Of a stretch of DNA of 64,000 nt, positions 1-11,821 are shown piece after piece (within the stretch, counting starts at the first letter, position 1; each line of letters begins with the position of its first letter). The translations under genes were made by a program, and so were the position numbers. Source of the DNA: Litoditis marina (taxonomy: Eukaryota > Nematoda > Chromadorea > Rhabditida > Rhabditidae). The notes under the pieces were generated by a model that was not told where the DNA came from, searched no databases, and was given only the letters and a program-made list of their open reading frames with translations. Where the stretch lies: positions 1,922,001-1,986,000 of the forward strand of contig OZ038440.1 in the NCBI GenBank assembly GCA_964036275.1. Reading direction: 5' to 3'.

Positions 1-3000
1 TGGAGAAATATGGACGTTTCGCCTATATGGAGTGTACGTTTCTTAGATTACTGTAAGATTACTGTAGGAAATTAAATTATGATAGAAAAGAAGATAGAAA
101 ACCAAAAGGATAGAGGGAGGATTGTAGGGAAGAGGGAAGAAAACCTGTAGATCGGGGAGAAGCGAGTTCTATAAAAGTCTGACCACGGAATTGTAAATTA
201 AACCGACTGTGTTATGCAATTTACCTACACGAAATGATGTATTCAACTCAGCAGAAACTGAGAAACTCCAATTGTGAAACGTTGCCAAATTTTCTTTGTT
301 TACAGCTTGGGAGTACTACATGTTCAACACCTATGATGTACACTTCTACGCTTCGTGGGCCTTATTGAAGAATTGGCCGGCGTTGGAGATGGGAATACAA
401 CTCGACTATTGTACGTTTCTTAGATTTCAAATAAATCAAATTTGGTTGATAATTTTGTAATGTATTGTAACTTCTGAGAGGTGTAATAATATCTGAATTG
501 TAGTTTTTCTGCCTGCACCCCCAGTTGTGACCAAAATTAGAACATCTGCATGAAAAAAATGGTACAAATAAAAGAACCACTCGACCTGTGAGAACAACAC
601 CAAACAACAAAAATCTCTATAGAAGTTGATAATTATAATCAATTCTCTTTTTCAGGTGACCAGATCTACCGTATCGACAATCGTCAAGAAATGTCGATGA
701 GCGAAGGCAAACCAATGGCGGTGAAAACGTACGGCAGAGTGCCTCACGACATGGGACATCCACGTGAGTCGAATGATAATTTTCCCAGATGTTTTGGAAA
801 CAATATAGTTTTTGAGCGGTTTTGTTGTAGTTAGCAGCACTCTATTGTGAAGTTCCCAGATACAGAAAATGAAAAGGGTGCAACGAACGCATGAAATACT
901 GTATTGACGTGACCGGTTGAATACGTTCACCAAGTTCACGAAAGTTAGGTAATTGGATATTCTGAGAAGAGAAGTACAATGGAATTTGAGAAACTTTCCA
1001 GTTGGAGAACCATTTATGGAGACGAATGCCTACCTTCTACATGACACTGCCGACTGGCGAGACTTGAACCTGAAGTTTGTTCTTCTCTGCTGGCGTGACT
1101 GGAGGGTCGTCTACGACAAAATGAGTCCAGAAGATGTGAGCTGAAAAGGGGCAGATACCTTCTGATGTGTGCGCACTACTTCTTTTTTTCACTTCTCATT
1201 TTGCCCTTGTCTTTTTCATCATAATCCTGATCCAATTTGTATCTCTTTTCTCTCGTTTCTTAACACTTCGACGGTGAACTTTGGTTTCATTTCACTTTGA
1301 AATAACTCATTTCCCGGCGTGTAAATTGAATCCGAAAAAAACGAGTTCCAGTCACGTGACCTGCTGCGTGTGTTTTTCGACCGCAGTTGTGCCATAGTCG
1401 ATTCCGCCCTGACGGAGTGGGACATCGACGGCGACGGAATGGCCGAGAACAGCGGACGTGCCGACCAGACATACGACATGTGGACAATGACCGGAACTAG
1501 GTGAGTAAAATACTAGTGAAAGGGTTGGTCACGTGTAATATGAAAAACGCTTCTGAGTTCGATAGTGTAGATGGATAGCGGGCACATTTGTAGATATTAT
1601 GGACTGAATAACTCACCGAACTTGTTAATGTGTGAGTAGTACACGGATGAAAACTGTACACCAACTTCACGCTTCGTCTACGTGAAATGCAAGGTTATTC
1701 GCCTAATCCCTCTATATACTGTTAGTCAATTGCACAGTCACGTGAAACATGTTAAAGACAGCAGAACTCGGAAACGTGCAATGACAAAGTGCGCGATTTC
1801 TCATTAGAATGCTAACTATACGTGACTATTCAATTGGCTTACAGTATAGGGGTTAACGTAAGAATGACGTTGACTATTTGAATCACGTTTCCGAGTTTAT
1901 GTCATGTTTCAGAAGACTAATTGTTCACCAGTTTCGTAATAAGCATACCAAGCATAGATAAGGACCAGAACTATATATTGTGTTCGAACACGGTACATGC
2001 CATACTTTTTGAATTTCAATCAGGAATAACAGGATAAAACTACAAAAACGGGGCGATAGAGTAATAGAAACCGTATATGATTGCTTCGGTGAGATCAAAA
2101 AGCAAAACGTCCTTCTTCCAGTGCGTATTGTGGCTCTCTATGGCTGTGCGCCCTTTGGTCTCTTAAGGAGATGGCTGGTGAACTGAAGGAGAAAAAATTG
2201 AATGAACACTATTCTCAACTTCTGAAACAGGCCACAGTCGCGTTTGTGAAGAAACTGTGGAATGGACGGTACGTTATGGAATAAATGTTTACAAACGCAT
2301 TATAGTAGGTGCCAAATTTATAAATTTCTGTCTCTCGCCGGAATCGAACCTGCGAGAAAAAGATTCTTGTAGGGCGCTAACCACTGCGCTATTGAAGCAA
2401 TGGCACTCTTTGGAATCGAAGACTTATGTGCGTACACAGCGGAAAGGGAAATATACAGTGCCCTCTCACCTTTCCGTTGGCGACGACTATATTGTCGATG
2501 ATGAGTTATTGGTTCTTCCAAGCCAATCAAATCTAGAAAAACATCGCATTTTTGTCTTAACGTTTAGCAAATTCAAACCTTTGTACTGCAAGGGGTTACG
2601 GATGAGTGCAACGCAGTGATGTATTATGCCACTATTTCACCGCTTTAGTGTTGGAAAGATGCGTTGTAAGTGCTCTTTGTTGAATAAGATCTCAGGTTTC
2701 AAAATAGCCGATCTCGGAATCTAAATGAAACCAAACAGAGTTTGCTTTCATTCAGTTGAGGAATGTTCAAAAATATGTGATAATGAAAAACACTGGTGGT
2801 TTCCGTTTCAGCTACTTCAAATTCGATGAGAACCCCGCCAACGACAAAACAATCATGGCCGACCAGCTATGTGGAGTCTGGTTCCAGTATATGATGGATA
2901 AGGAGAATCCGCTCATCCCTGACAAAATGGTGAGAACTGAGTTTTTGATTGGCGCGAACTTCGAGAAATACAAAATTCTAACTCTTAGACATTGAGCTTC

Positions 3001-4598
3001 TAAAATTTCTGCTGCATGCCAGTTTGCGCAAATTCTCTACCCGAGAAACTGATACAAAAACTGCCAAAGTGTCGACCTAGCCGTGGTCGTTTCCGGGGTG
3101 TCCACTTGAACGCCCAAAAAACTTTGAAGACGAAACGGGAAATGTATTGTCAAACTGGAAAATGTATGTTTCAGATATCTAGCACATTGGAGACTTTGTT
3201 TGACATGAACGTGATGTCGTGTGAAAATGGAGCCCTGGGACCGGTGAATGGTATCATGTAAGTTCTTTTCTGAACTAATGCTTGGATTTGCTAGCGGTGT
3301 TTCCGGCTTACACTTACATCTGTGAACACACTTGTGAACTATTTTGAGTACATGTTAGAATCATTACATCTCCACAATTTTGGGTAGACTTACCAAAAAT
3401 GTACCACTGCAGAGTTTTGTAAAAAGACTCTCTTTTCTCCGGAGAAAAAGTTCGTTCTAAAACGAACAGTCGCGAAAAGGCAATGCAACGATTGAAATGT
3501 GATAGATAGATTAATCGGTGTACGTGGGCACGTGGGCACGGTGTTTTGTTTGCGTAAAACATTTACCCCACTTTACAGGGAAGATGGTACGGTGGATGTG
3601 TCTAGTATTCAGTCGGAAGAAGTGTGGACCGGAACTGCCTATGCGCTGGCTTCTTTCTTCATTGCAAAGGTGAATGCTTACAGACAGCTGAAACACGTGT
3701 GCACGTTAGGTACCACGTGAGAACAGGAGAACATGTGAAACCTTTAGACCGGTAGATATTCACGCGTGCGGTTGAAACACTGGAACAACACGCTGGTGAA
3801 AATAGTTGGCTATCGCAAAGTTCATTTGAGAATTTCGCATGATTCATAACTTTGGCGCCATTATGAAGACGTCAACCTGGTGTTAGTACTCCTCGGCTGG
3901 TAATAGTCTTACTACTGTTATATGGCTTGTGACGAGAATACGATTATATCTACTGTTTGTATTAATATAACGTTAGTTATAAAATAACATAAAACACACA
4001 AGGAGGAAGGTATGTTTGGATTCTCTATGACAAATACGGACCCCCAAGAGTTGCGGGTATAAAAAGCAATCATCTTAATAAGGAGCTTTGGACAGAACTT
4101 CAGAAAAAGACGTGAAAAAAACGACACAAAACACAATTAAACAAAATGTTACATGACATCATAGAAGTAAAATGACAACAGCATACTCAATAACTGAGTC
4201 ATAAATCGTGGCGGATAGCTGAACATTGTATGTTGAGATTTCTCAAATAATCGACTGACATTCGGTCTTTTAGGGTTTGCGGGAAAAGGGTTTCGCGACA
4301 GCCCGCGGCACCTTCGAGTCGTGCTGGAACCAGTTCGGCCTTCAGTGGCAGACACCCGAGGCCATCTACACCAAGAAGTACTACCGGTACGTTTGTCAAG
4401 ATTGGAAAACTAGAAAAAAAACATAACTTTGTCAAACTGGAACGGATTTTGCCGAAACTACTTCAGTTCCATCCTCCGACGACGTGACATAGTATTACAG
4501 TACGTTCGATACCTGATTGTTTTTATTTCAGAGCAATTGGATACATGCGACCACTAGCAATTTGGTCAATACAGGAAGCGATTGAAAGACAAAAGTAG
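1..4598 (+). CDS. GBA2: Non-lysosomal glucosylceramidase, 3' part (5' end outside window)
   Basis: Hydrolyses glucosylceramide to glucose and ceramide at cytosolic membrane faces (known for the GBA2 family, bile-acid beta-glucosidase type). Eleven exons rebuilt in continuous phase: 1-33, 306-410, 656-763, 1002-1135, 1352-1500, 2122-2268, 2812-2929, 3175-3257, 3579-3669, 4274-4386, 4532-4598 (TAG). Recognisable family blocks are [46 protein letters not shown] (ADQTYD holds a conserved catalytic-region aspartate), [17 protein letters not shown]-like IQSEEVWTG and YMRPLAIWS near the C terminus. Only the catalytic C-terminal part is present. The acceptor at 1352 was chosen over one at 1387 because only 1352 keeps phase with the preceding exon. 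Introns hold an inverted-repeat element and a tRNA-like element. The gene is convergent with BCS1L. Confidence 0.93.
1715..1848 (+). mobile_element. Small inverted-repeat element, CACGTGA family, copy 1
   Basis: A roughly 134-bp element in GBA2 intron 5. Its ends are imperfect inverted repeats of about 28 bp (TATACTGTTAGTCAATTG on the left; CAATTGGCTTACAGTATA on the right), each followed inwards by an AGTCACGTGA-like block. It is flanked by TA. Relatives lie at 38492, 39657, 40515 and 42305. There is no coding capacity, so it is a MITE, probably of Tc1/mariner type (inference from the TA flank). Confidence 0.75.
2301..2491 (-). mobile_element. TA-flanked element carrying a tRNA-like segment, copy 1
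   Basis: A roughly 190-bp repeat in GBA2 intron 6. On the - strand it reads TATAGTCGTCGCCAACGG, a spacer with ATATACAGT-type sequence, then a tRNA-like block with an A box like TAGCGCAGTGGTTAGCGC and a B box GGTTCGATTCC, and it ends in TTGGCACCTACTATA. Both ends are TATAGT/ACTATA. Five other copies are in this window (40049, 40760, 41874, 42705 and a truncated one near 46458). Confidence 0.75.
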
Positions 4599-5058
4599 AG
4601 ATTAAAAGTAGAAACTTTTCACATTTCATAGAAATAGTATTAGTAAAGTTCTTATCAAAGATGGTACACATAAATATACTAACTAGTCACATATACTGTT
4701 CCGTAAAATCATGGTAAAAACGTGTCTCTCTTTATTCATATTCCACTATATCTACTGGTATTCAGTATTACTATATCAAATTCTGTTATTGTTCACTCTG
4801 TTCTTGTAAGACAGTTTACTAGGCATAATGTGATTGTGAACCCAAGTGATTACATAAATATAAGCAACATTTGTAGAGGTGAAAAACGGCTTCATTCAGA
4901 GGTTTACATCCAAACAGACATATTGATGCCGGAAATGGTAACAAACATGTGAAATATTGCTCATAAAAAAAAGTAAAACAAACAACCGCTGAAACAGTTC
5001 CTAGGCAATTTACTAAATATACGTCTATCTAATCAACCTACAGTACCCTAAGCTTATA
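4599..5058. other. Convergent 3' intergenic region between GBA2 and BCS1L
   Basis: 460 bp of AT-rich DNA between two stop codons facing each other. It must hold both 3' UTRs. A TTTATT (AATAAA on the - strand) lies near 4731 and could serve BCS1L. No gene or repeat is seen. Confidence 0.5.
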
Positions 5059-8000
5059 CTACCTATGACCATCTACCATCTCATGAACTCTCTCAATGGC
5101 CATGGCTGGGTCTCTCTTGTAGAGAAGGAAATGACCCTGTAGTTGAGCTGGTGACAATTCCCTCCCCAATCCCGTCACTGCTACGACGAACTGACTGCTA
5201 AGCGACTCAGGTGCCAGATCACCATAGAATCGATTGAACATCTTGAAAGAAAAATGTTTTCTTATATAGTCGCCATATTCCCCACAAAGACAGCAGAGGG
5301 TTATATTGATTGAGCGATGCGGGACGAGCGGTCGTCGATTACTCTTTGATGGTTGAGAGAGTGTGTAGGTCAATGATGCGCAGACTGCCTGGCCCATCGC
5401 CAAACCCCGCCCCTTACAAAATCGATTATACGGTATCCACAACGGTTTGACGAATTCTATTTATGGTACACATACGCAAGGGCAAGGGCAAGACGCCGCT
5501 ATTTCTGTTTTCAGCGTTAAACTCAAAATTGAACTTTGCCGATTGGAGAATTTGACCGACAATACCGTGTGTGGTGTGTTGTATGCTTATGAATGCACCG
5601 TCATCATCTAAACCATTTTGTTCTCAAAAATAGAATAGAAATCTGATGTAAACACCGAATAGGTCGTATAGAGAATGTAGAACTCACTCTTCGCATCATG
5701 TCCTCACTGGCATTCCCGAAGTACTGTTTCTTGTCCACCCTGCCCGGTCGAATTAGGGCCGGATCGAGTCGATCCACGTAGTTGGTGGTCATGAATACTA
5801 TCCGCTCCTCCGCACACCCGACACCGTCAATCGCGTTCAGAAGGCCGGAGAAGGTGACCCTGAACTATGTATGATGCTAGAGAATATATTTCCAAAAAAC
5901 ACTATATAGTTAATATAGGTATTGTAGTTTGATTTCGATGTACGCCATAATTAACGAGTTTCGAAAGAAACGAGATCAAACTACAAACTTACTAGTGTCC
6001 CAGAAAGATGCAAAAGCGGAAACTATTGATTGTAGATCCTGATCACCTGGGGCAAACCGCTAATGTTTGCACGTGTACACCTCTTTCAAGATAAAAGCTG
6101 GTATGAATGTGGTTGATTAAAGTTATAGTAGTATATGATAATATGAAAACCCACTACTTCTATATCTTAGGTAATATTCATATTTCTGACCTTGTCATTC
6201 CTTGATAGGCTGGATGGCTACTCATCGAGTCTTCTCGACTGCCAAACGCAGCGTCGATATCTTCTAGAATTATCACACTGCACGGAGGGGCAGTATTCAA
6301 CAAGTGATTCAACCTAAAAGCCCAAATTACACAATATAGCATAAATATGGAGAATATGTGGCAGTGGCTTCTCAACAACACCAAACTACATTTCTTCTTA
6401 CTGCCAGCTGTCCGAAACTGTATGTTTATTAACCAGCTGGAAAATCTTCGTTTGTTGCTAACTAACATTAAACCACAATGACACTCACTCGCATATGATA
6501 GTTTGCCTCTGTCTGTAACATATAACATGACGTACCAGATAAACGACTTTGTATTGTATTGAACTGACCTATCATCATCCAGTGTTCTCTCACTGAGTGA
6601 GAGCATGCACACGCTGTATCCGAAATGACTGGCGAGAGCTGCGATGAAACTACTCTTTCCTGTCCCAGGAGGACCGTAAAACAGATACCCACGTCGGTAG
6701 GGAACACCGCGGTCCGTATACCTGTCGAAATAGTTTTATCAGGAACCTATTTTTATAGCCGAGAAAAATTTGAAATCGAACTATCTGACAAGTTCCATTT
6801 GTCACGAAAGCGGTGCACATTCACAAATGTGATAAAAGTAATTTGCAGTTGGGTACTGTCAAAAGTTAAAACCAACTAGCTGTCACCTGCCACTATAACA
6901 TAATTGGCTTTACGAAATTAAAACGTCGGTATATTGATTAGGTCAACGTTGATTTCCGTATTTCGAGAAGAAATAAGCTGAATGAAACGACCACAATAAT
7001 AAATACCAGCTAGAAGAGTCGATGAACTCCTGGAAGTCGTTGACTAGCTCCTTGGTGATATTCTTGTCCAGCACCACCGAGTCGACATCTCTTTTTCTCC
7101 TGGGTGTTCCGAAACGAAGCCATTGAGGGCCGACCGCCTGGTAGATAACCACGCCCGTGTCTGCCTGCAAATAGACAAACTTTACAAAATTTTACAAGAA
7201 TATTTTACAAAAAGTGCTCCACTTCCCGCGTCCATTCCGGCTATTGAGACGATTTTACTGGAGTAGACCAATATGGGTGGATACACAGAAGAGAAATACA
7301 TCCATTTTCAATTCTTGGGACTATTTTACTTTCACCCCCCACTTTTTCGTTTTAGCCGAAATAAGTCCTGTGTTACTTTTACCCCCCACCATGGGGGTGA
7401 AAGTAACATGGCTCCGTTTCAACTAAGAGTCAGAAGGGTGAGGACGATTGTTAAAGATTGTCAGGCATCAGGCATGTTACTTTCACCCCTAATTTACGTT
7501 AGTGGGGGATGACTGTACAATGTCGACATTTAACTTTACCCCCCCCCCCCACCACTTTCTGTTGAAACTAGTGCCGGTGGGGGGGGGGGGGGGGGGGGGG
7601 GGGGTGACTATGACGGGGGCTGCGATTGTTGGGTGGGGGCGAAAATAAAATTTTCCCCAATTCTTTATAAAACTGTATTATATGGCATAATTTAGTAAAT
7701 TCGAAGTATGGTCTCCATAACACCGTAGTTCGGACAAATTTTAAGTCAGAATCGTTGGACAGGACTAGCAAAAGTCCGTAAATAGTTGTGTGACTGTCAA
7801 TGATGTTCAAACATTGAAACTGAAACGAACTAGAACACTCGCACACATTGACGGAAAACCACTACAAGATGAGAGATCAAACAGAACAGACCTGTGAGAC
7901 GGCCTCTTTGGACGCACTTTCTAACAAACTTTTCAAAAACGAGACGTCTGTTCCTAATGTGGTGAGAGTGACGGTCTCGAAGGGAGTGCGACGACCTTCT

Positions 8001-9618
8001 TTTTGAATGGTCTGCTTCTCACGTTGTCTTTCCACTTTAATCCACCTGCATGAAATGGGTTTCCTCGTGATTGTGAAAGGAGAACAAACTGTTCACTTAT
8101 ATAGAACTCGGGAATGGAACTTGTACAACCCTGGATTGTTAGATCATGCACACCGGCAAAACAAATACGGCAACTTCCTTCAAGGCTCAAGTTCCAGATC
8201 GAGGAAAAGTGTGATGATAGGTTTGAAAAGTGAAGAATTTGCCCGAAAAGACAATTACTAACCTCCAGTCATGTACAAAGAAGTGTTGTCCGTGACCAGG
8301 CAAATAGGAGACAGCCATTGCCGTCTTTCCACTTTCCGACTGTTGGATTACTGTATTCACGGATAAATTCCGTGTCTGCGCAGCACTTCGTTTATTGATG
8401 AAATCGAGAAGCCACGGATAGGCACTGAAAAATAAATTGTAGTTCCGCTCAGAGGAAAAACTTATCTTGCACAACCCAACGAGTTTTAATTCGTTTAAGC
8501 TTAATGATGCTACTTTATTTGGTAATCTGAATACTTTACAATAACGTTTTTCTTTAAGACCCAAGTGAACTACCCTAGAAAACTTGACCTCAACCAAGTA
8601 TTAAGATCACTCAGACCATACCCTAAATGCCTCAGAGTTGTGACTTTTTCAAACAGGGGAGTTTTGCCCTCCCCCTCAGCCATTATAAGGGGGTTTTGCC
8701 CTTAATTTAGAAAATTGCTAAATCAGACAATTTTTGAGGGGGGGGGGGGGGGGGTTTGCCCAAATCTTCGGACCAAAAACAGGGGGTTTTTTCTCAAAAC
8801 GCTGAGCATTTAGGGTATGACTCAGACTCACGCATCTTCGTTGTTAATCTGGAGCGAGATCATACACCTTCTTCTGAAAACCGCGTTTCCAATTATGGCA
8901 GTCCGACGCAGTACGCCCATGGCGAGTCCTGAAACGCTTTCTAGCTCACTTTTGTTATAAAAAGCGTAGAACTATTCTATCATCAATGTCATCAAAAGTA
9001 AACATATTGCTACGAATGTACTATCCATTATTTTCTTAATAATGGAAATTTAACAATCAGTATATACAGCTGACAGCTCAACATTCATTTAGAAACCCGG
9101 CTGATAATACTCTATTATTCCTAATTAACAGCTGACAGAATGTTCAGCATTGTTTTAAATATTTATACTTAAAGATCATTTTTTGTTTTCAAGTGTATTA
9201 GTCAAATAACGTGACATATGAAACAGGACAAATTGAAGTCAATGGAAACGTATTATAGGTGACCGTTCGTAATCCATCAGGCAATCAAAATGCAGAATAC
9301 ATGATTTGAAAAACACAAGAAACGATTTTCATGTAATCAGAGCGTGGCGCGTTCCTCACCAGATTACAGAAATGAAGTGAGTTTGTGAAAAGGTTACAAG
9401 TATGTTGTCGTATTCAATTAAAATTAACTTTCAAACGTAAACCAACATAAAATTCACTGACCGATTCCGGCTAAACCAGCCCCAGCATTGAAATATGGAT
9501 TGGCCTTCAAGGCATCGTATGCTGTATCAAATGTAGATTTCGGCACATCCGTTGTTCCAGAACTCCCCAATGAGGACGTACTTTCCAACTCCAAGGTAGC
9601 ACTTACTGGTGGATCCAT
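5059..9618 (-). CDS. BCS1L: Mitochondrial AAA chaperone BCS1 (complex III assembly)
   Basis: BCS1 is an inner-membrane AAA ATPase that translocates the folded Rieske iron-sulfur protein for assembly into complex III. Nine exons (reading on -): 9618-9462, 8928-8832, 8424-8263, 8045-7892, 7164-7007, 6721-6569, 6313-6191, 5859-5688, 5241-5059, giving 452 codons, slightly longer than human BCS1L. Visible: the N-terminal [14 protein letters not shown] followed by a hydrophobic stretch and [11 protein letters not shown] (BCS1 import and membrane region), Walker [10 protein letters not shown], Walker [11 protein letters not shown], the sensor region [20 protein letters not shown], and the C-terminal [16 protein letters not shown]. 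The start is the methionine of [10 protein letters not shown]; an upstream in-frame ATG at 9843 is possible but has no family support. Introns contain inverted repeats and poly(G) tracts. Confidence 0.95.
5265..5455 (+). mobile_element. Short TATAGTCG-ended repeat, copy 1
   Basis: A roughly 190-bp repeat in BCS1L intron 8, starting TATAGTCGCCATATTCCCC and ending near GGTTTGACGAATTCTAT. A clear relative lies at 56982-57179 inside gene A2. Shorter matches to its middle (GATCAATGAGGCCGCAGA-like) occur near 29780 and 42515. Its first bases match the terminus of the tRNA-like elements, suggesting mobilisation by the same machinery (inference). Confidence 0.6.
7372..7407. repeat. GTTACTTTCACCCCC palindrome
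   Basis: A 36-nt near-perfect hairpin with arms GTTACTTTTACCCCC and GGGGGTGAAAGTAAC and a short ACCAT-containing loop, in BCS1L intron 4. Further single arms (TTACTTTCACCCC) lie near 7328 and 7476, so this stretch is a cluster of one motif in both orientations. Confidence 0.7.
7579..7604 (+). repeat. Poly(G) tract, 26 G
   Basis: An uninterrupted G run in BCS1L intron 4, about 30 bp after a run of C ending near 7550. On the BCS1L transcript it reads as C. Length is likely to be unreliable in assemblies. Confidence 0.8.
8617..8819. mobile_element. Inverted-repeat element (CATACCCTAAATGC ends)
   Basis: About 203 bp in BCS1L intron 2, bounded by CATACCCTAAATGCCTCAG and its near reverse complement CTGAGCATTTAGGGTATG. 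The interior repeats GGGTTTTGCCC-like blocks and a 17-G run (8738-8754). It is non-coding, hence a MITE-like element. Confidence 0.65.
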
Positions 9619-10303
9619 GAACGAGAATCTACCTGTAACTGGAACGCATGTGTCAATGATAAAAAGATTGTTTCGCAGTTTGAACCCAAAATTACTATCA
9701 GGTTCAAATACAGAATATGACCTCGTATTAAGGTATAAACAAGACGCGAAGACATGTTTTCCAATGGCTTTCAACAGATTGTCAAATTTGGAAAAGTCAC
9801 ACGGCGCACGACAGGAGTTTCGACAGAATGAACAAGTACACATTAAATTGAGCAGCTTCGGTAGGCTTGTATAATGCCAGCTAGCTTTAGAACAAACAAA
9901 GAAACACTGAACGAGAACGCAGATTAGATATTTTATTCAAACTGAATAAAATATAATAACGGCCGTTTCGTGAAACACTCAGTACGAGCTAAAATACGTA
10001 ATATTTATTTTTGAGGTGACGCTAGATTTTGTTCAAAATAAAAAATTATTTGGTGGGAGTTTACATTATTATTAATAAAGTTGTATCAATTGTTTTCTTC
10101 AATCATAGCTTTATTTGAGAAGCAGTTTGGTTGTATGTATGTATTTTCTTTCCACTGTCTCCGAGTATCTTCTCTCCGGGAGTGAGAGTGCATAAAAAAA
10201 ATTCAGTTTCAAAAAAATGCAGTGTATAGTAGAGGCAACCAGATAAGTTTGAGCGTCACATATGATTTATTTTTATTCTCAGTCATACACGGCTTACCAC
10301 TGA
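9619..10303. promoter_or_regulatory. Divergent promoter interval BCS1L / LYRM4
   Basis: 685 bp between the BCS1L and LYRM4 start codons, which point away from each other. It must contain both promoters. A splice-acceptor-like TTTTATTCTCAG ends at 10282, 21 bases before the LYRM4 ATG, as expected for an SL trans-splice site or a 5'-UTR intron. No specific factor site is claimed. Confidence 0.5.
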
Positions 10304-11411
10304 ATGTCCGCGGTGATTCCTCGTGCAAACTGGGTGAAGTTATACAAGGAACTTCAGCGTGAAGCAGCTAAGGTAATCAAGTTGTTGGCTTTTACATCAA
10401 ATTTCACCCCTTTCATTATCGTTCTTCTTTACAAGATTCTAGATTATGTGTTATTAGCTGATTAGGAGGTGGTTAGTAGAAATGTTTTTGGTATTTTGTT
10501 CTGTTTGTTTAGAAGTGTCATATTTTTAGCTCTCCCAGTACAACTATCGTCTCTTCGCTCAACGTAGAGTTCGCGACCATTTCGAGAAGAACAGAGGCGT
10601 GACTGACGTCGAAGCACAGCAGTCGCTTTTCAAAGTACGTGTTTGCTGTTTGATCAACCGGTACAGTGTAGCTCTGTATCCGATTTTCTGCGTTATCTCT
10701 AAATGATAAAATACCCTTTTAGGTTATATGACTAGGCAGTGTATTAGCTAAAAGCTAAAACTTATCGCACAACTAATAGGCGGACTTTCATGATTCGCTC
10801 AATTTCTCGTTAAAGAAGGACGATTATGTGGACCAATCCCGTTACATCGGTCCTTTAAACTGCAATTGAAAAATATATTGCGGTTTAAAGGACTGAAGCG
10901 TTGCGATTGGACCACATAATCGTCCTTCTTTAATAAGTTAATGTAGCGTTGTTTTTCACGTGCTCATATCCTACTGCTACTGCAGCAGCAGGGGCGAAAT
11001 CTCTTCTAATTTGCAATGTAATTTAGTGACTCATAAACTAAAACTACGTAGGACGTTGCGGTATCATCTAGCACTTCTCATCGTTTGCATGAATCGGCCA
11101 TCAACCATCAACGCAAACCAGGAGGCTTGGCCCATAGCTGGAAATGATCGCATATAGCACATAAACATAAGCCGCATATTTTCCAGCTGCCCAATTGGGA
11201 AATCGACTTTTTACTTTTTACTCACACCTTTCTGACTTTGTGGTTGTGGGGAGTTTTCTATGATGAAGTTCGCTTAACTAAAATGTGATGTTTTCAGAAG
11301 GGTGAAGAAAATCTGTCGGTGATCTGTCGTACTGTTATTCTCGACAACCTCTATCCTCACAAGAAGACTGTGGTCGAGGAACAAGTTGAGGCCAAGAAGA
11401 AGAGCCATTGA
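10304..11411 (+). CDS. LYRM4: LYR-motif protein 4 / ISD11
   Basis: A small mitochondrial protein that binds and stabilises the cysteine desulfurase NFS1 in iron-sulfur cluster synthesis. Three exons in phase 0 throughout: 10304-10372, 10530-10634, 11298-11411, giving 95 aa (human 91). Seen: MSAVIPRANWVKLYKELQ, the LYR-type motif as NYRLFAQRRVRDHF, FEKNRGVTD, and a lysine-rich tail ending EAKKKSH. The start is the first ATG after an acceptor-like site. Intron 2 carries a 124-bp TTAA-bounded element. It lies head-to-head with BCS1L, another gene of mitochondrial Fe-S protein biogenesis. Confidence 0.93.
10810..10933. mobile_element. TTAA-bounded MITE, copy 1
   Basis: 124 bp in LYRM4 intron 2. 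Near-perfect inverted repeats TTAAAGAAGGACGATTATGT and its complement at the right end, inner blocks GGTCCTTTAAAC and GGTTTAAAGGACTG, and TTAA at both ends. This is the signature of a piggyBac-type non-autonomous element (inference). A relative lies at 19762-19884. Confidence 0.8.
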
Positions 11412-11505
11412 TTCGACATCGTAAATCAATCTCCGCAAAATTAGTGTTCAAAATAGTTTATATTTAAGGTTTGTGTAATCATTATTCATCTCTCATTCTA
11501 TTTTG

Positions 11506-11511
11506 AATAAA
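11506..11511 (+). terminator. LYRM4 polyadenylation signal AATAAA
   Basis: A canonical AATAAA 95 bases after the LYRM4 stop codon and about 310 bp before the MAT1 start. Confidence 0.6.
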
Positions 11512-11821
11512 ACAATGGGCTAGTTCGAATTTGTTTGAATTCAAAAAAGGGTATAGAAGGGTTTCCTGAGCCTTTTTTTCGTGTTTCTTCTAATTTCTGG
11601 TCTCCTTTGAAGCAAGTAAAAGTAAACTGTGAACAATGACTTTGGAACTATTAAACTGTCTACACCGAATGCACCAAACCGAACGCAGTATTTTCGGTGT
11701 GGCGTGAATTTTGTTTTATTTAATTTTGATAGTTATTAATCTCATACATATTTCAGTTCTATGTTGGGTTTCTTATTTGAACCGAAACCCATTTCAGTTC
11801 TGTAATTATCTCTTTGTCAAG

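Noticed and set aside
1387..1500. Acceptor CCGCAG at 1386 for GBA2 exon 5
   Set aside because: It breaks phase with the previous exon; the acceptor ending at 1351 gives a continuous family match.
5059..5442. 127-codon - strand frame as a separate gene
   Set aside because: Its C-terminal part is BCS1L exon 9; the N-terminal part is intron 8 sequence including a repeat.
9488..9874. 128-codon + strand frame with a TTG-type start
   Set aside because: It is the antisense of BCS1L exon 1, whose protein matches the family.
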